The notes below the pieces were generated by a model that had not been told where the DNA came from, searched no databases, and saw nothing but the letters and a program-made list of their open reading frames with translations. Below are positions 40,423 through 49,018 of a stretch of 64,000 nt of DNA, in pieces. The position numbers and the translations under genes were made by a program. Each line of letters opens with the position of its first letter. Positions within the stretch are counted from its first letter, which is position 1. Source of the stretch: Paenibacillus athensensis (GTDB lineage Bacteria; Bacillota; Bacilli; Paenibacillales; NBRC-103111); NCBI RefSeq assembly GCF_004514475.2, contig NZ_MYFO02000001.1:372001-436000 (forward strand), read 5' to 3'.

Positions 40423-41183
40423 TGAAAACTTTTATCGATTTAAGCGTCCCGATCACACCGCGAGTGCGCGAGCCGATCCCGGCTCACGTACATTATGCCT
40501 CCCACAAGGACGGCGCTTTGCAGGCGGCGGCTGCGCTCCAGCTGGAGCCGCACAACTTTCCCGAGTCCCAGGCTTGGGCGACCGAAACCGTCACGCTGAA
40601 CACGCATACCGGCACCCACGTTGATGCACCGTGGCACTACTGGCCGACCTCGGAGGGCAAGCCCGCGCGGACGATCGACGAGCTGCCGCTCGAATGGTTT
40701 TTCGGCAACGGCGTGCTGTTTGATTTTACCGGGAAACCGCCGGGCTACGAAGCGACGGTAGACGATTTTCAGCAACAGCTCGAAGAGATGGGCTATGCGC
40801 TCAAGCCGCTGGATATCGTGCTTGTGCGCAGCGACGCCGATAAATATATGTACGAGGAGCGTTACCCGATGATGCATGTCGGCGTGTCCGCGCAAGCGAC
40901 CTGCTGGCTGATCGATCAAGGCATCAAGGTGATGGGCACAGACGGCTGGGGTTGGGACATTCCGCTGCCGCTGCAAGCGGCCGATTATCGGCGCGAGCCG
41001 CGCGAAGGCGTGTTGTGGGCCGCTCATTATGTCGGTATCGACAAGGAATATTGCCAGATCGAGAAATTGGCCAATCTCGACCGGATTCCGCAGCGCTTCG
41101 GCTTTCAAGTCGTTTGCTTCCCGGTCAAGGTTGAAAAGGGCAGCGCCGGGTGGGCCCGGCCCGTAGCGATCATCGAGGCGTGA
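40422..41183 (+). CDS. Cyclase/KynB-type metal-dependent hydrolase
   Basis: 253 aa. The motif NTHTGTHVDAPWHYW holds the metal ligands of the cyclase family (kynurenine formamidase-like), and later VLVRSDADKYM, MMHVGVSAQATCWLIDQGIKVMGTDGWGWD and the C-terminal VVCFPVKV fit. Start ATG overlaps the VanW stop (TGATG), with GAGGAG about 11 bases upstream. The substrate is unclear; no kynurenine pathway genes are near. Confidence 0.9.
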   Translation: MKTFIDLSVPITPRVREPIPAHVHYASHKDGALQAAAALQLEPHNFPESQAWATETVTLNTHTGTHVDAPWHYWPTSEGKPARTIDELPLEWFFGNGVLFDFTGKPPGYEATVDDFQQQLEEMGYALKPLDIVLVRSDADKYMYEERYPMMHVGVSAQATCWLIDQGIKVMGTDGWGWDIPLPLQAADYRREPREGVLWAAHYVGIDKEYCQIEKLANLDRIPQRFGFQVVCFPVKVEKGSAGWARPVAIIEA

Positions 41184-41219
41184 ACAGGCTTATCGGCTTT
41201 CCAACTTGAAAGGGGCTTG

Positions 41220-41921
41220 ATGATGAACGACTTCGCTTTTTTTGATTTTGAGGCCGACTATGGCCAAACGTACGATGCACTGATCCGCCGGGTCTTCCCG
41301 TCTTACGAGCATATGCACGAAGCGGCTTGCGCGCTGCTCGGCGCAGCGCTGCCGTCCGAAGCGAATGTGCTGGTGGCCGGAGCGGGCGGCGGCATGGAGC
41401 TGTGTACGTTGGGCAGCCGGCAGACGGGCTGGCGGTTTACCGGCATCGACCCCAGCGGTCAGATGCTGGAATTCGCCCGGCGCAAGCTGGAGCGCGCCGG
41501 TCTGCAGCAGCGCGTGAAGCTGCTGCAGGGGTATGTTCACGAGCTGGAGGAGCAGGCCGTCTTCGACGGCGCTGCCTGTCTGCTCGTGCTGCATTTCTTG
41601 CCGGATGACGGCGGCAAGCTGGGGTTGCTCCAGCAGCTAGCCGCCCGCTTGAAAAGCGGGGGGGCGTTGCTGCTGGTGAGCGCCGCAGGCGCGCGGGACA
41701 GCGACGCGTACCGCGTGATGCGGCGCGCGCTGGCGATGCGGCTCATGTATGACGGCATGAGCGGGCTGGAGGCGGAGGCGCTGCTGCACAAAGCCGAAGG
41801 CGAGATGGCGCTTGTGCCCTCGTCGCGGATTGAGGAGCTGCTGCGCGAAGTTGGCTTTAGCGTGTATTCGCCGTTTTTCCGCGAACTGCTGTTTGAAGGC
41901 TGGATTGCTTTTCGCGACTGA
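41220..41921 (+). CDS. Class I SAM-dependent methyltransferase
   Basis: About 233 aa. Motif I is VLVAGAGGGMELCTLG, followed by the acidic end of strand 2 in FTGIDPSGQMLEFARRKL and CLLVLHFLPDDGG for motif IV. The two tandem ATGs at 41220 and 41223 are equivalent; AAAGGGG lies 5-8 bases upstream. The substrate cannot be predicted. Confidence 0.9.
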   Translation: MMNDFAFFDFEADYGQTYDALIRRVFPSYEHMHEAACALLGAALPSEANVLVAGAGGGMELCTLGSRQTGWRFTGIDPSGQMLEFARRKLERAGLQQRVKLLQGYVHELEEQAVFDGAACLLVLHFLPDDGGKLGLLQQLAARLKSGGALLLVSAAGARDSDAYRVMRRALAMRLMYDGMSGLEAEALLHKAEGEMALVPSSRIEELLREVGFSVYSPFFRELLFEGWIAFRD

Positions 41922-42041
41922 TTACGAACGGGAAAAAAGAGGAAGTGGCGCCAATGCGGCGAATGTATGTAGAGAGAGTAGGAAAACGTTATCCGAAACC
42001 ATACTTCCACGCTTCTTTAGCTAAAGGAGAGACTATCCCGC

Positions 42042-43058
42042 ATGAAGCTTTTATTTATCGGCGGAACCGGCCTGATCAGTGAAGCTGTGTCCCGTTATGC
42101 CGTTGAGCAGGGCCACGAGCTTGTATTGTTCAATCGGGGAGGACGCAGCGAATTTGTGCCGCAAGGGGCCAAGGTGCTGGTCGGCGACATTCGCGACCGG
42201 GAAGCCGCTGCCGCCGCGCTTCAGGGCAGCGAATTCGACGTCGTCGTCGACTGGATCGCTTTTACGCCTGAGCATGTGCAGCTGGATATCGAGCTGTTCA
42301 GCGGGCGGACGAAGCAATTCGTATTTATCAGTTCCGCTTCCGCCTACCAGAAGCCACTACAGCACTACATCATTACCGAGCAGACGCCGCTGGTCAATCC
42401 GTATTGGCAATATTCCCGCGACAAAATCGCCTGTGAGCTGCTGCTGATGGACGCTTATGCAGCAAGCGGCTTCCCGGTGACCATTGTCCGACCGTCCTTC
42501 ACCTATGGCGACACGATGATTCCCGCGGCGCTGAACAGCTGGCATCATCCGTGGTCGATCATCGACCGGATGCGCCGCGGTAGTCCGATCATTGTGCATG
42601 GCGACGGCGCTTCGCTGTGGACGATGACGCACAATAGCGATTTTGCCAAGGGGTTCGTCGGGTTGCTGGGCCATCCGCAAACGATCGGTGAAGCCTACCA
42701 TATTACATCCGATGAAGTGCTGACGTGGAATCAGATCTACCAAGCGATTGCCGATGCAGCAGGCGCCGAGCCGCCGTTTGTGCATATTTCCTCGGAAGCA
42801 ATTTGCTCGTTTGATGAAGAGGCTGTCGGCAACCTGCTGGGGGACAAGGCAGTAAGCGGCGTTTTTGACAACAGCAAAATCAAAAGCGTGGTGCCAGATT
42901 TCAGAGCTACGGTGCCGTTTGCAGAAGGCATTCGACGGACGGTTGCCTGGTTCGAGCGTCATCCCGAGCGCTGCACGGTCGATGCAGGCTGGAACGAGAA
43001 CTTGGACCGTATCATCGCCGCCTATGAGTCGGGACTTGGACCGTATCGGATCCGTTAA
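42042..43058 (+). CDS. NAD-dependent epimerase/dehydratase (extended SDR)
   Basis: 338 aa. Rossmann motif LFIGGTGLISEAV, GDIRDREA, VVVDWIAFTPE, VFISSASAYQKP and catalytic YSRDK (Y-x3-K), then VRPSFTYGD. This is the isoflavone-reductase/atypical extended SDR style common in Firmicutes. TAAAGGAG is 14 bases before the ATG. Substrate unknown, probably a nucleotide sugar or related. Confidence 0.92.
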   Translation: MKLLFIGGTGLISEAVSRYAVEQGHELVLFNRGGRSEFVPQGAKVLVGDIRDREAAAAALQGSEFDVVVDWIAFTPEHVQLDIELFSGRTKQFVFISSASAYQKPLQHYIITEQTPLVNPYWQYSRDKIACELLLMDAYAASGFPVTIVRPSFTYGDTMIPAALNSWHHPWSIIDRMRRGSPIIVHGDGASLWTMTHNSDFAKGFVGLLGHPQTIGEAYHITSDEVLTWNQIYQAIADAAGAEPPFVHISSEAICSFDEEAVGNLLGDKAVSGVFDNSKIKSVVPDFRATVPFAEGIRRTVAWFERHPERCTVDAGWNENLDRIIAAYESGLGPYRIR

Positions 43059-43061
43059 GCA

Positions 43062-43102
43062 AAGAAAAAAGGATGTCCCGGCAGCGGGTTCATCCTTTCT
43101 TT
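43062..43102. terminator. Bidirectional terminator between convergent genes
   Basis: AAAGGATG (43068-43075) pairs with CATCCTTT (43091-43098), with an inner CCCG/CGGG pair; flanked by A and T runs on both sides. Confidence 0.85.
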
Positions 43103-43120
43103 ACATTAGGAAACGATTCG

Positions 43121-43672
43121 TCAAGCTGCTTTGTTCGTTTGCCCCCGCCGCTGAAGCCGGCGTATGCCCGCTGCGATGCTTCCGCCCAGCAGCACCAGCA
43201 TCACGAAAGCAAAGCCGCACCATTTCAGCGTGGTGCATACGCTGGCGTAGCGCACAAGCAGCGCGCTTGGCTCGGGATAGGCTGCAAGCATCCCGACAAT
43301 GCCGGCATTCTCGGCCAGATCAAAAACAATCGGCGCAAATGCCGTCCAGCGCAGCCATCGATAGCTGCGGCTGCTTCCATACGCAAGTGCCATCCATGAA
43401 GCGAACCACAACGTATAGCTAAGCGGAAACAGCAGGTCAAGCGATAGCTCAACTGTGCGGTAGGCTTGACGTCCGTCTGCTCCCAGTGCGGTAAAGATCT
43501 CATTTACCTTCTGCGGACCATAGCCAAACAGCAAGTCGAGCGGACCTGCGCCGCCGTATTGATTGAGCGTTGCAGTCGCTTGGGGCAGCAAATACAGTTC
43601 AAATAACAAAAATAAAGCGCTGCCAATTGCAAACAGCCAGCCGGTAAGACGGCGATTGCGAACATTCGACAT
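43121..43672 (-). CDS. Hypothetical integral membrane protein, 183 aa
   Basis: GGAAGGGG precedes the ATG at 43672. About four hydrophobic helices: LTGWLFAIGSALFLLFELYLLPQA, LSLDLLFPLSYTLWFASWMALAYG, WLRWTAFAPIVFDLAENAGIVGMLAAY and WCGFAFVMLVLLGGSIAAGI. The conserved-looking FDLAENAG segment is seen in uncharacterised membrane proteins. Function unknown. Confidence 0.85.
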   Translation of the reverse strand: MSNVRNRRLTGWLFAIGSALFLLFELYLLPQATATLNQYGGAGPLDLLFGYGPQKVNEIFTALGADGRQAYRTVELSLDLLFPLSYTLWFASWMALAYGSSRSYRWLRWTAFAPIVFDLAENAGIVGMLAAYPEPSALLVRYASVCTTLKWCGFAFVMLVLLGGSIAAGIRRLQRRGQTNKAA

Positions 43673-43876
43673 CGATACACCCCTTCCTGATTCGTCAATT
43701 TATTATAAATCTGGATTCGAAAGGTTGGGGAGGGTGAAAAAATTTCACGCCCTCCCGGACACCAGGTCTGGCGCATCTTTTTTTGCAAATATGCCCTGCC
43801 TTCATATACAATAAATCGAGGGACCCGGACAAGCCGTGGAACCGCATTATTTCGCCAACGAAAGGTAGAAAAACCG

Positions 43877-44389
43877 ATGGAATCCCGATTTTCACGCGAA
43901 TCTCGTTGTTATAAAACCTCCAGGGTGTTTCCGCCCGATGTGAACAACCATCATACGCTGTTCGGCGGGAAGCTGATGGCTTATATCGACGATATCGCTT
44001 CGATCGCCGCTACCAAGCATTGCCGCCGTTCGGTCGTCACCGCCTCCACAGACTCTGTAGACTTCTTGCTGCCCATTCGACCAACGGATTCAGTGTGTCT
44101 GGAATCGTTTGTTACCTGGACGGGCAACTCGTCGATGGAAGTATTCGTCAAGGTGATAAAAGAGGATCTGTTAAGCGGTACGCGGGCGATTGCCGCAACG
44201 TCGTTTTTGACGTTTGTCGCGCTTGACGATAACAAAAGGCCGGTTGCCGTGCCCAATGTTCTGCCGGAAACCGAAGAAGAGAAAAAGCTGCACGAAACCG
44301 CTCCGCATCGCGCCGAAATGCGCCGGCTCCGCCGCACAGAAAGCAAGAAATTCGCAGGATTTTTAACCGTGCAGCATCCTTGGGATTAG
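43877..44389 (+). CDS. Acyl-CoA thioesterase (hotdog fold, YkhA-like)
   Basis: 170 aa. Typical YciA/YkhA hotdog sequence: VFPPDVNNHHTLFGGKLMAYIDDIASIAATKH (catalytic Asn/Asp helix), VTASTDSVDFLLPI, VCLESFVTWTGNSSMEVFVKV, AATSFLTFVALD. It hydrolyses acyl-CoA. AAAGGTAG lies 9 bases before the ATG. Probably monocistronic. Confidence 0.93.
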   Translation: MESRFSRESRCYKTSRVFPPDVNNHHTLFGGKLMAYIDDIASIAATKHCRRSVVTASTDSVDFLLPIRPTDSVCLESFVTWTGNSSMEVFVKVIKEDLLSGTRAIAATSFLTFVALDDNKRPVAVPNVLPETEEEKKLHETAPHRAEMRRLRRTESKKFAGFLTVQHPWD

Positions 44390-44417
44390 ATACTCTTTTT
44401 ACGTCAGGAGGTTATCC

Positions 44418-44846
44418 ATGGTGACGGAACGAATAACCGGACAAACTGCTGCGGCAGGCTTTCAAATCGGTGTCAGAAAAACGCTGGCCGCTACCCGCGA
44501 GCAGTTGTGGAATTGGCTGCTTTCGCGGCAGGGCCTCGGACATTGGCTTGGCGAGCTGGATGAGCTGCCGCTGGAAAGCGGTTTACGCTATGAAACAGAG
44601 GAAGGCGTCACAGGAGAGGTACGCGTCGTCAAATTGCAGGAGCAGCTCCGCTTGACTTGGCAGCCGCCAGGCTGGCTTGCGCCCTCTACGGTACAAATTC
44701 GTTTGCTGGCCGCCGCCGAAGACAAAACCACACTTAGCTTTCATCAAGAGAAGCTCCGCGATGCCGCAGCGCGCGAACGGATGAAGCAGCGCTGGGAAGC
44801 AGCGATTGCAGCCGCCCAAGCCGCCGTAACCGAAATGAACGGGTAA
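44418..44846 (+). CDS. SRPBCC/AHSA1-domain protein
   Basis: 142 aa. The START-like fold pattern is visible: FQIGVRKTLAATREQLWNWLLS, GLGHWLGE, LRYETEEGVTGEVRVVKLQEQLRLTWQPPGW, TTLSFHQEKLRDAAARERMKQRW. CAGGAGG is 6 bases before the ATG. It probably binds a hydrophobic ligand or acts as an AHSA1-type cochaperone; unknown. Confidence 0.88.
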   Translation: MVTERITGQTAAAGFQIGVRKTLAATREQLWNWLLSRQGLGHWLGELDELPLESGLRYETEEGVTGEVRVVKLQEQLRLTWQPPGWLAPSTVQIRLLAAAEDKTTLSFHQEKLRDAAARERMKQRWEAAIAAAQAAVTEMNG

Positions 44847-44911
44847 TCGGGGTATCGCAAGCCCTGCGAATCCATTAACCTATGAAACCTTTCAACACGG
44901 GAGTGAACCCT

Positions 44912-45181
44912 ATGACCAAGAAAAAAGCACATACACCGTCAACAGCCAAAACAAGCGCCGCAGCCGAGCCGGCCGGAGCCAGCTTAAAGGAGCTGCTGCG
45001 CCCCGAGGTTGCGGCCAAACTGAACGCCCAAGCGGCGGCTTGGAAGGCGGAGGAGGCAAACCGCCGCGAAGAAAGCCGTAAATCGGCCGAAGCTGCGCGC
45101 AAAGCTGAAGAAAAACGCCTGGAAAACGACTTCGAACACCTGCTTAATACAAGCAAGCTCGATTGGCGCACCCACAAATAA
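44912..45181 (+). CDS. YqkE-like DUF3886 protein, 89 aa
   Basis: The ATG at 44912 is 7 bases after GGGAGTG. The product begins with a Lys/Ala/Thr-rich tail and then has the DUF3886 core LKELLRPEVAAKLNAQAAAWKAEEANRR, a long charged helix, and FEHLLNTSKLDWRTHK at the end, like B. subtilis YqkE. Role unknown. Confidence 0.85.
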   Translation: MTKKKAHTPSTAKTSAAAEPAGASLKELLRPEVAAKLNAQAAAWKAEEANRREESRKSAEAARKAEEKRLENDFEHLLNTSKLDWRTHK

Positions 45182-45230
45182 CCTGGGGAGTGCTGTTTGT
45201 CTACTATTCTGAATACCGGAGTGATTGTTG

Positions 45231-46061
45231 ATGTTGGCAAATCGTTTATCCATCAGCAGCTGGAGTCTGCACCGCTGCCTTGGCCCGTTACGCTGGACCT
45301 ATTGGAACACCGAGACCAAGCGGCAGGATACGCATATTCAAGACCAGCCGCAGGAGCTGGAGCTGCTTGCATTGCCGCAGGAAGCGGCGCGGCGCGGGTT
45401 GCGTTATTTAGAGTTGTGTCATTTTCATTTTCCCTCGACCACGGACGAATACTTGAGAGAATTAAAGCAAGCATTTCTTGCTGCGGATATCGTGTTCCAT
45501 ACGCTGCTGGTCGATTACGGCGATATCTCTTCTCCAGATGAGGAACGCCGAGCCTCCGACATCCGTTACTTGACAGAGTGGGTGGAAATTGCCGCCAAAT
45601 CAGGCGCACGCGCGATCCGTATCGTGGCCGGAGAGCAGCCTGCCGGAGACGTTGAAGCTACTCAGCGCTGTGGCGAAGCCCTTCGCCAGCTGCAGCAAGC
45701 CGCAGCGCAGCTGGGCGTCGAGATTGTGACGGAAAATTTCCGCGAATTGACTTCTACGTTGGAGAGCTGGACCCGCGTGATGGACACGATGGAGCCCGGC
45801 TTCCGCACGATTGTTGATTTCGGTAATTTACACTTTGAAGAGAAGCTCTCCGGAATTGCATACGGCGCTCCTTTGGCCCATTCTATTCACGCCAAACCGG
45901 CGTACGATGAGAACGGGGAGCTGGACACGGAAGATTTCGCACGCCTGCTGGCTGTGCTGCGCGAGACCAACTGCGACGTGCCGATTTCCGTGATTTTTGA
46001 CCGAGAAGGCGATATGTGGGCGGGTATTGAAAAAATCAAACAAGAAATTCTAAAAAATTAG
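45231..46061 (+). CDS. Sugar phosphate isomerase/epimerase (AP-endonuclease-2 type TIM barrel)
   Basis: 276 aa from the ATG at 45231, 7 bases after GGAGTG. Features of the xylose-isomerase-like TIM barrel: RLSISSWSLHR, LRYLELCHFHFPST, AIRIVAGEQP, VEIVTENFRE (metal Glu), IVDFGNLHF (metal Asp), HSIHAKPAYDENGE (metal His) and ISVIFDREGD (metal Glu). The next gene encodes a class II aldolase, so a sugar catabolic step of isomerisation then cleavage is likely. The sugar is unknown. Confidence 0.92.
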   Translation: MLANRLSISSWSLHRCLGPLRWTYWNTETKRQDTHIQDQPQELELLALPQEAARRGLRYLELCHFHFPSTTDEYLRELKQAFLAADIVFHTLLVDYGDISSPDEERRASDIRYLTEWVEIAAKSGARAIRIVAGEQPAGDVEATQRCGEALRQLQQAAAQLGVEIVTENFRELTSTLESWTRVMDTMEPGFRTIVDFGNLHFEEKLSGIAYGAPLAHSIHAKPAYDENGELDTEDFARLLAVLRETNCDVPISVIFDREGDMWAGIEKIKQEILKN

Positions 46062-46128
46062 TAGAGTTAATTATTAATCCCATAAACTAATTTGCGTCTA
46101 AAGCCTTTTTTTGGAGGAGGAACCGATC

Positions 46129-46761
46129 TTGCGGCAGCAGCAGGAAGTTGTTGAAACCGCCCGCCGGATGTATGAAGCCGGGCTGACAACAGGAACGAAC
46201 GGCAATGTCAGCGTGCGTGTCGATGCCTCGACATTTGCCATTACGCCAAGCGCCACCTCGTATTTATCGATGACTGCCGATGATGTCGTTGGCATTAACG
46301 CCGATGGCGAGCGAATCTGGGGGCATCGCAAGCCGTCGAGCGAATGGGCTTTGCATACGCTGTTTTACCGCAGTCGCCCCGATGTGGGCGCTGTCATCCA
46401 TACGCATTCGCCTTATGCAACGGCTGCAGCTGTCTTGGGCGAAGAAATTCCCGCTATTTTGGCGGAAGCGGTGCACATTCTTGGCGGCGCCGTACCTGTG
46501 GCGCCTTATGTCACGTTCGGGACGAAACAGCTCGCAGAAGCTGCTGTTGCTGCTTGCGGCTCCATGAATGCCGTCCTGCTGTGCAACCACGGCGCAGTGG
46601 CCGTCGGCAAGGACCTTGCTTCGGCGCTGCAATGCGCTGCGGTACTGGAGGAAACGGCAAAAATTTATTTGCTGGCCAAATCCGCAGGCACACCTAAGGT
46701 TATTCCCGCTGACAAACTGCAAGCCATCTACCGTGCTTACGGGGGTTATAAGCCGGAATAA
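46129..46761 (+). CDS. Class II aldolase/adducin-family protein
   Basis: 210 aa from TTG 46129, 8 bases after GGAGGAGG. Class II aldolase core: LTTGTNGNVSVRVD, ITPSATSYLSMTADDVV, HTLFYRSRPDVGAVIHTHSPYATAAA (two Zn-ligand His), LLCNHGAVAVGKDLASAL (third His). Close to L-fuculose/L-rhamnulose-phosphate aldolases. It probably works with the isomerase-like product encoded 67 bases upstream. Confidence 0.93.
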   Translation: MRQQQEVVETARRMYEAGLTTGTNGNVSVRVDASTFAITPSATSYLSMTADDVVGINADGERIWGHRKPSSEWALHTLFYRSRPDVGAVIHTHSPYATAAAVLGEEIPAILAEAVHILGGAVPVAPYVTFGTKQLAEAAVAACGSMNAVLLCNHGAVAVGKDLASALQCAAVLEETAKIYLLAKSAGTPKVIPADKLQAIYRAYGGYKPE

Positions 46762-46840
46762 GTCGGTTAATGTGAGAAAAACAAACAAGGAGTCGTATCA
46801 TGGATACAACATCGGGTAGAAGGGACGACAGTGGACCCGC

Positions 46841-46982
46841 ATCGCTTTTCCGAATATCAGCACGGGCATTTACCGTTTTCCCAAGCCGTTAGCCGCGCAA
46901 ATCGCCGTTGAGAGCGTGCTGGAGACTGCCGAACAACTGCAATATGTGCGTGAAGTCGCATTCGTTTGTTGGGATGAAGATA
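46841..46982 (+). pseudogene. Macro-domain gene remnant (C-terminal end)
   Basis: The frame reads IAFPNISTGIYRFPKPLA, then QIAVESVLETAEQL and VREVAFVCWDED, the well-known C-terminal part of macro-domain (ADP-ribose-binding, YmdB-like) proteins. Upstream in the same frame a TAG occurs at about 46816, and the N-terminal two thirds are missing. The reading frame runs on into the ankyrin gene without a stop, but that gene has its own start. It is a truncated remnant. Confidence 0.8.
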
Positions 46983-47080
46983 TTTCAAAAGTCGACTGTA
47001 TTTTTAGCGGGCTGCCTTTCTTTATTTTCTCGCCGGCAATGCGTCCCCAACCAGCATCCTTTAACAGGAGTGATAATGTT

Positions 47081-48382
47081 ATGACCGATCCGAACAATAA
47101 TTCCAATCTATCGAGGAGTGAGCCGGAAGCGATGGTCATTGAACAGTTCAAACAAGCAGTTAATGATAAAGACCCGGAAGCAACAAGTCGCTTATTGCAA
47201 AGGCATCCATCGCTTGTCGCACGGATTGATGAACCATGGTTTGCTTTTGACACGCCGGCGATTGTAAATGCTGCAAATAGAGATAACCGCCAATTGGTTG
47301 ACGTATTGCTACATTACGGGGCGGACGTCAACGCTAAAAGTAGCTGGTGGGCGGGAGGATTTGGTGTTCTGCATCATGACCATCATGACTTATCCCGTTA
47401 CCTTATTGAGCGGGGAGCCCGTGTCGATCCGCATGCTGCAGCTGCGTTGGGAATGCTGGATATCCTGCAAAAGATGATGGAGGAGGATCCAAACATTGTC
47501 AATCAGCGCGGTCCGGATGGTCAAGTACCATTGCATTACGCTGTTTCAACGGAGGTCATCGATTTCCTGCTCGATCAGGGGGCGGACATCGACATGCGGG
47601 ATATTGACCATAACAGTACTCCGGCGCAATATGCGGTCAATAACGCGATCAAATGCAGGCATTTGATCGAACGCGGCGCCCAGACGGATATCTTCATGGC
47701 ATGCAAGCTTGGAGATACCGAACTCGTCGGTACAATATTGACTAAGGATTCGAAAGCCCTTCAGGCACAGGTGGGGAAAGAGGGGTTTACTGCTCCTGGA
47801 GGTCATATCTATGCTTACCATATCGGTGAGGCTGCGAAGCCGATCTTTCTAGCGGAAAGCTTGGGTCATGAAGCTATTGTAGAGCTCATGCTGCGGTATA
47901 GTTCAATTGAACAGAAATTTCTGCTTGCATGTATGCGTGCGGATACCGAAGCCGTGCATACCTTATTAAGGGCATATCCTGGGATTGTCCAATCTCTGCC
48001 GCAGGAAGACCAGAGTTTAATAACCGATGCAGCCTGGGTTCATAAAGCGGATGCAGTGCGACTCATGCTGGATGCTGGATTTAATGTGGATGTACGCCGC
48101 AATGCCCATTCGTCGACAGCCCTTCATCATGCCGCAGGACAAGGGGACTTGGATATCGTCCGCATGCTAATTGAACACGGTGCGTCTTTGGAAATGCAAA
48201 ATGGATTCGGGGCGACGCCAATGAATAGCGGTATCTGGGGATCGGTTCATATTCAAAATCCGAAAGGAGATTATGCTGCGGTTGTGGAGATCCTAATCGA
48301 AGCAGGGGCTCAACTTCCAGATCGGGCATGGGGTAGTGAGAAAGTGAAGCATGTTCTGAATCGGTACGGCGTGTCGGAGTAA
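47081..48382 (+). CDS. Ankyrin-repeat protein, 433 aa
   Basis: I place the start at ATG 47081 (AACAGGAG 10 bases upstream); a longer frame begins in a macro-domain remnant. About ten ankyrin repeats: TPAIVNAANRDNRQLVDVLLHYGADVN, GVLHHDHHDLSRYLIERGARVD, VPLHYAVSTEVIDFLLDQGADID, TALHHAAGQGDLDIVRMLIEHGASLE, and more. No signal peptide. Codon use is more AT-rich than in the flanking genes, which suggests acquisition from elsewhere. Ankyrin proteins bind other proteins; the partner is unknown. Confidence 0.9.
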   Translation: MTDPNNNSNLSRSEPEAMVIEQFKQAVNDKDPEATSRLLQRHPSLVARIDEPWFAFDTPAIVNAANRDNRQLVDVLLHYGADVNAKSSWWAGGFGVLHHDHHDLSRYLIERGARVDPHAAAALGMLDILQKMMEEDPNIVNQRGPDGQVPLHYAVSTEVIDFLLDQGADIDMRDIDHNSTPAQYAVNNAIKCRHLIERGAQTDIFMACKLGDTELVGTILTKDSKALQAQVGKEGFTAPGGHIYAYHIGEAAKPIFLAESLGHEAIVELMLRYSSIEQKFLLACMRADTEAVHTLLRAYPGIVQSLPQEDQSLITDAAWVHKADAVRLMLDAGFNVDVRRNAHSSTALHHAAGQGDLDIVRMLIEHGASLEMQNGFGATPMNSGIWGSVHIQNPKGDYAAVVEILIEAGAQLPDRAWGSEKVKHVLNRYGVSE

Positions 48383-48397
48383 AGAAAGAGTGAATAC

Positions 48398-48475
48398 CTC
48401 AGTTATCTTGCATCTGGAAGCACCTATTATGTTAAAGTTCGTAACTTTAGTAGCGGTAGTGCTGTTTACTGTTAA
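48398..48475 (+). pseudogene. Short C-terminal fragment resembling a secreted PPC-like domain
   Basis: In frame, LSYLASGSTYYVKVRNFSSG then SAVYC and stop. This is the typical last strand pair of pre-peptidase C-terminal (PPC) or similar beta-sandwich domains. No start or ribosome site precedes it. It is only 25 codons, so the call is weak. Confidence 0.4.
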
Positions 48476-48516
48476 ATGAAGTAAGCCTTGTCGTATGCGG
48501 CAAGGATCACTTCATT
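48475..48516. terminator. Hairpin without T-run
   Basis: AATGAAGT (48475-48482) pairs with ACTTCATT (48509-48516), with an inner CCTTG/CAAGG pair. It lies after the fragment at 48398 and before the reverse-strand remnant. Confidence 0.5.
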
Positions 48517-48547
48517 AGTCATAGAAGAAGTTTATATCTTCATCAAT

Positions 48548-48960
48548 TTAGAACCCATATTTCTCAATACGCAATTTAAAGGCTCGCTCCCCACCTTCCA
48601 TTATTGATTTAATTGCTTCTTTGATTTCAAAATTATCAATCGATCCAATATTTTTTATTTCTCCTGATGATTGGTCATCATTTGTTGTATAACCAAACTG
48701 TAGGACCAGTTCAGCATCGCCATTTACAACTAAATTAGCGTTATGGCTTGCAAAGATAATTTGGCGTTTGTTTTTTACACTCCAAATATCATTTGAAATT
48801 TTTGCAACTATTTCGTTATCCAGATCATCTTCGGGTTGATCGATATTAAAGGACCTTCGCTGGACAAAAGTACTCTCAATAGAGCACTTGCTTGCTACCC
48901 TACGGAAGCATTTTCAAAATCTATTTGCTCTTGTTCTGAGATACAGTACTTTATGAAGAG
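48548..48960 (-). pseudogene. 3' remnant of an SMC/TrlF-like AAA ATPase gene
   Basis: On the reverse strand the frame gives DQPEDDLDN (Walker B plus D-loop) then IIFASHNANLVVNGDAE (H-loop region) and a C-terminal end FKLRIEKYGF with stop at 48548. Upstream, ENASVG then a TAG codon and QASALLRVLLSSEGPL lie in a different frame, so there is at least one nonsense change and one single-base frameshift (near 48850). The Walker A part is absent. AT-rich composition unlike the surroundings. Likely the tail of a lost mobile or defence-type ATPase gene. Confidence 0.75.
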
Positions 48961-49018
48961 AACTATCGGCTTTATGAAGAACGGCTGAGCAGCGGGTAAT
49001 CCAGAGGAGGAGGCTCAC

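Noticed and set aside
41954-42082. 42-codon ORF starting MRRMYVERVGKRYPK ahead of the epimerase gene
   Set aside because: It has a possible ribosome site (GAGGAAG) but overlaps the real ribosome site and the first 40 bases of the epimerase gene; it is not convincing.
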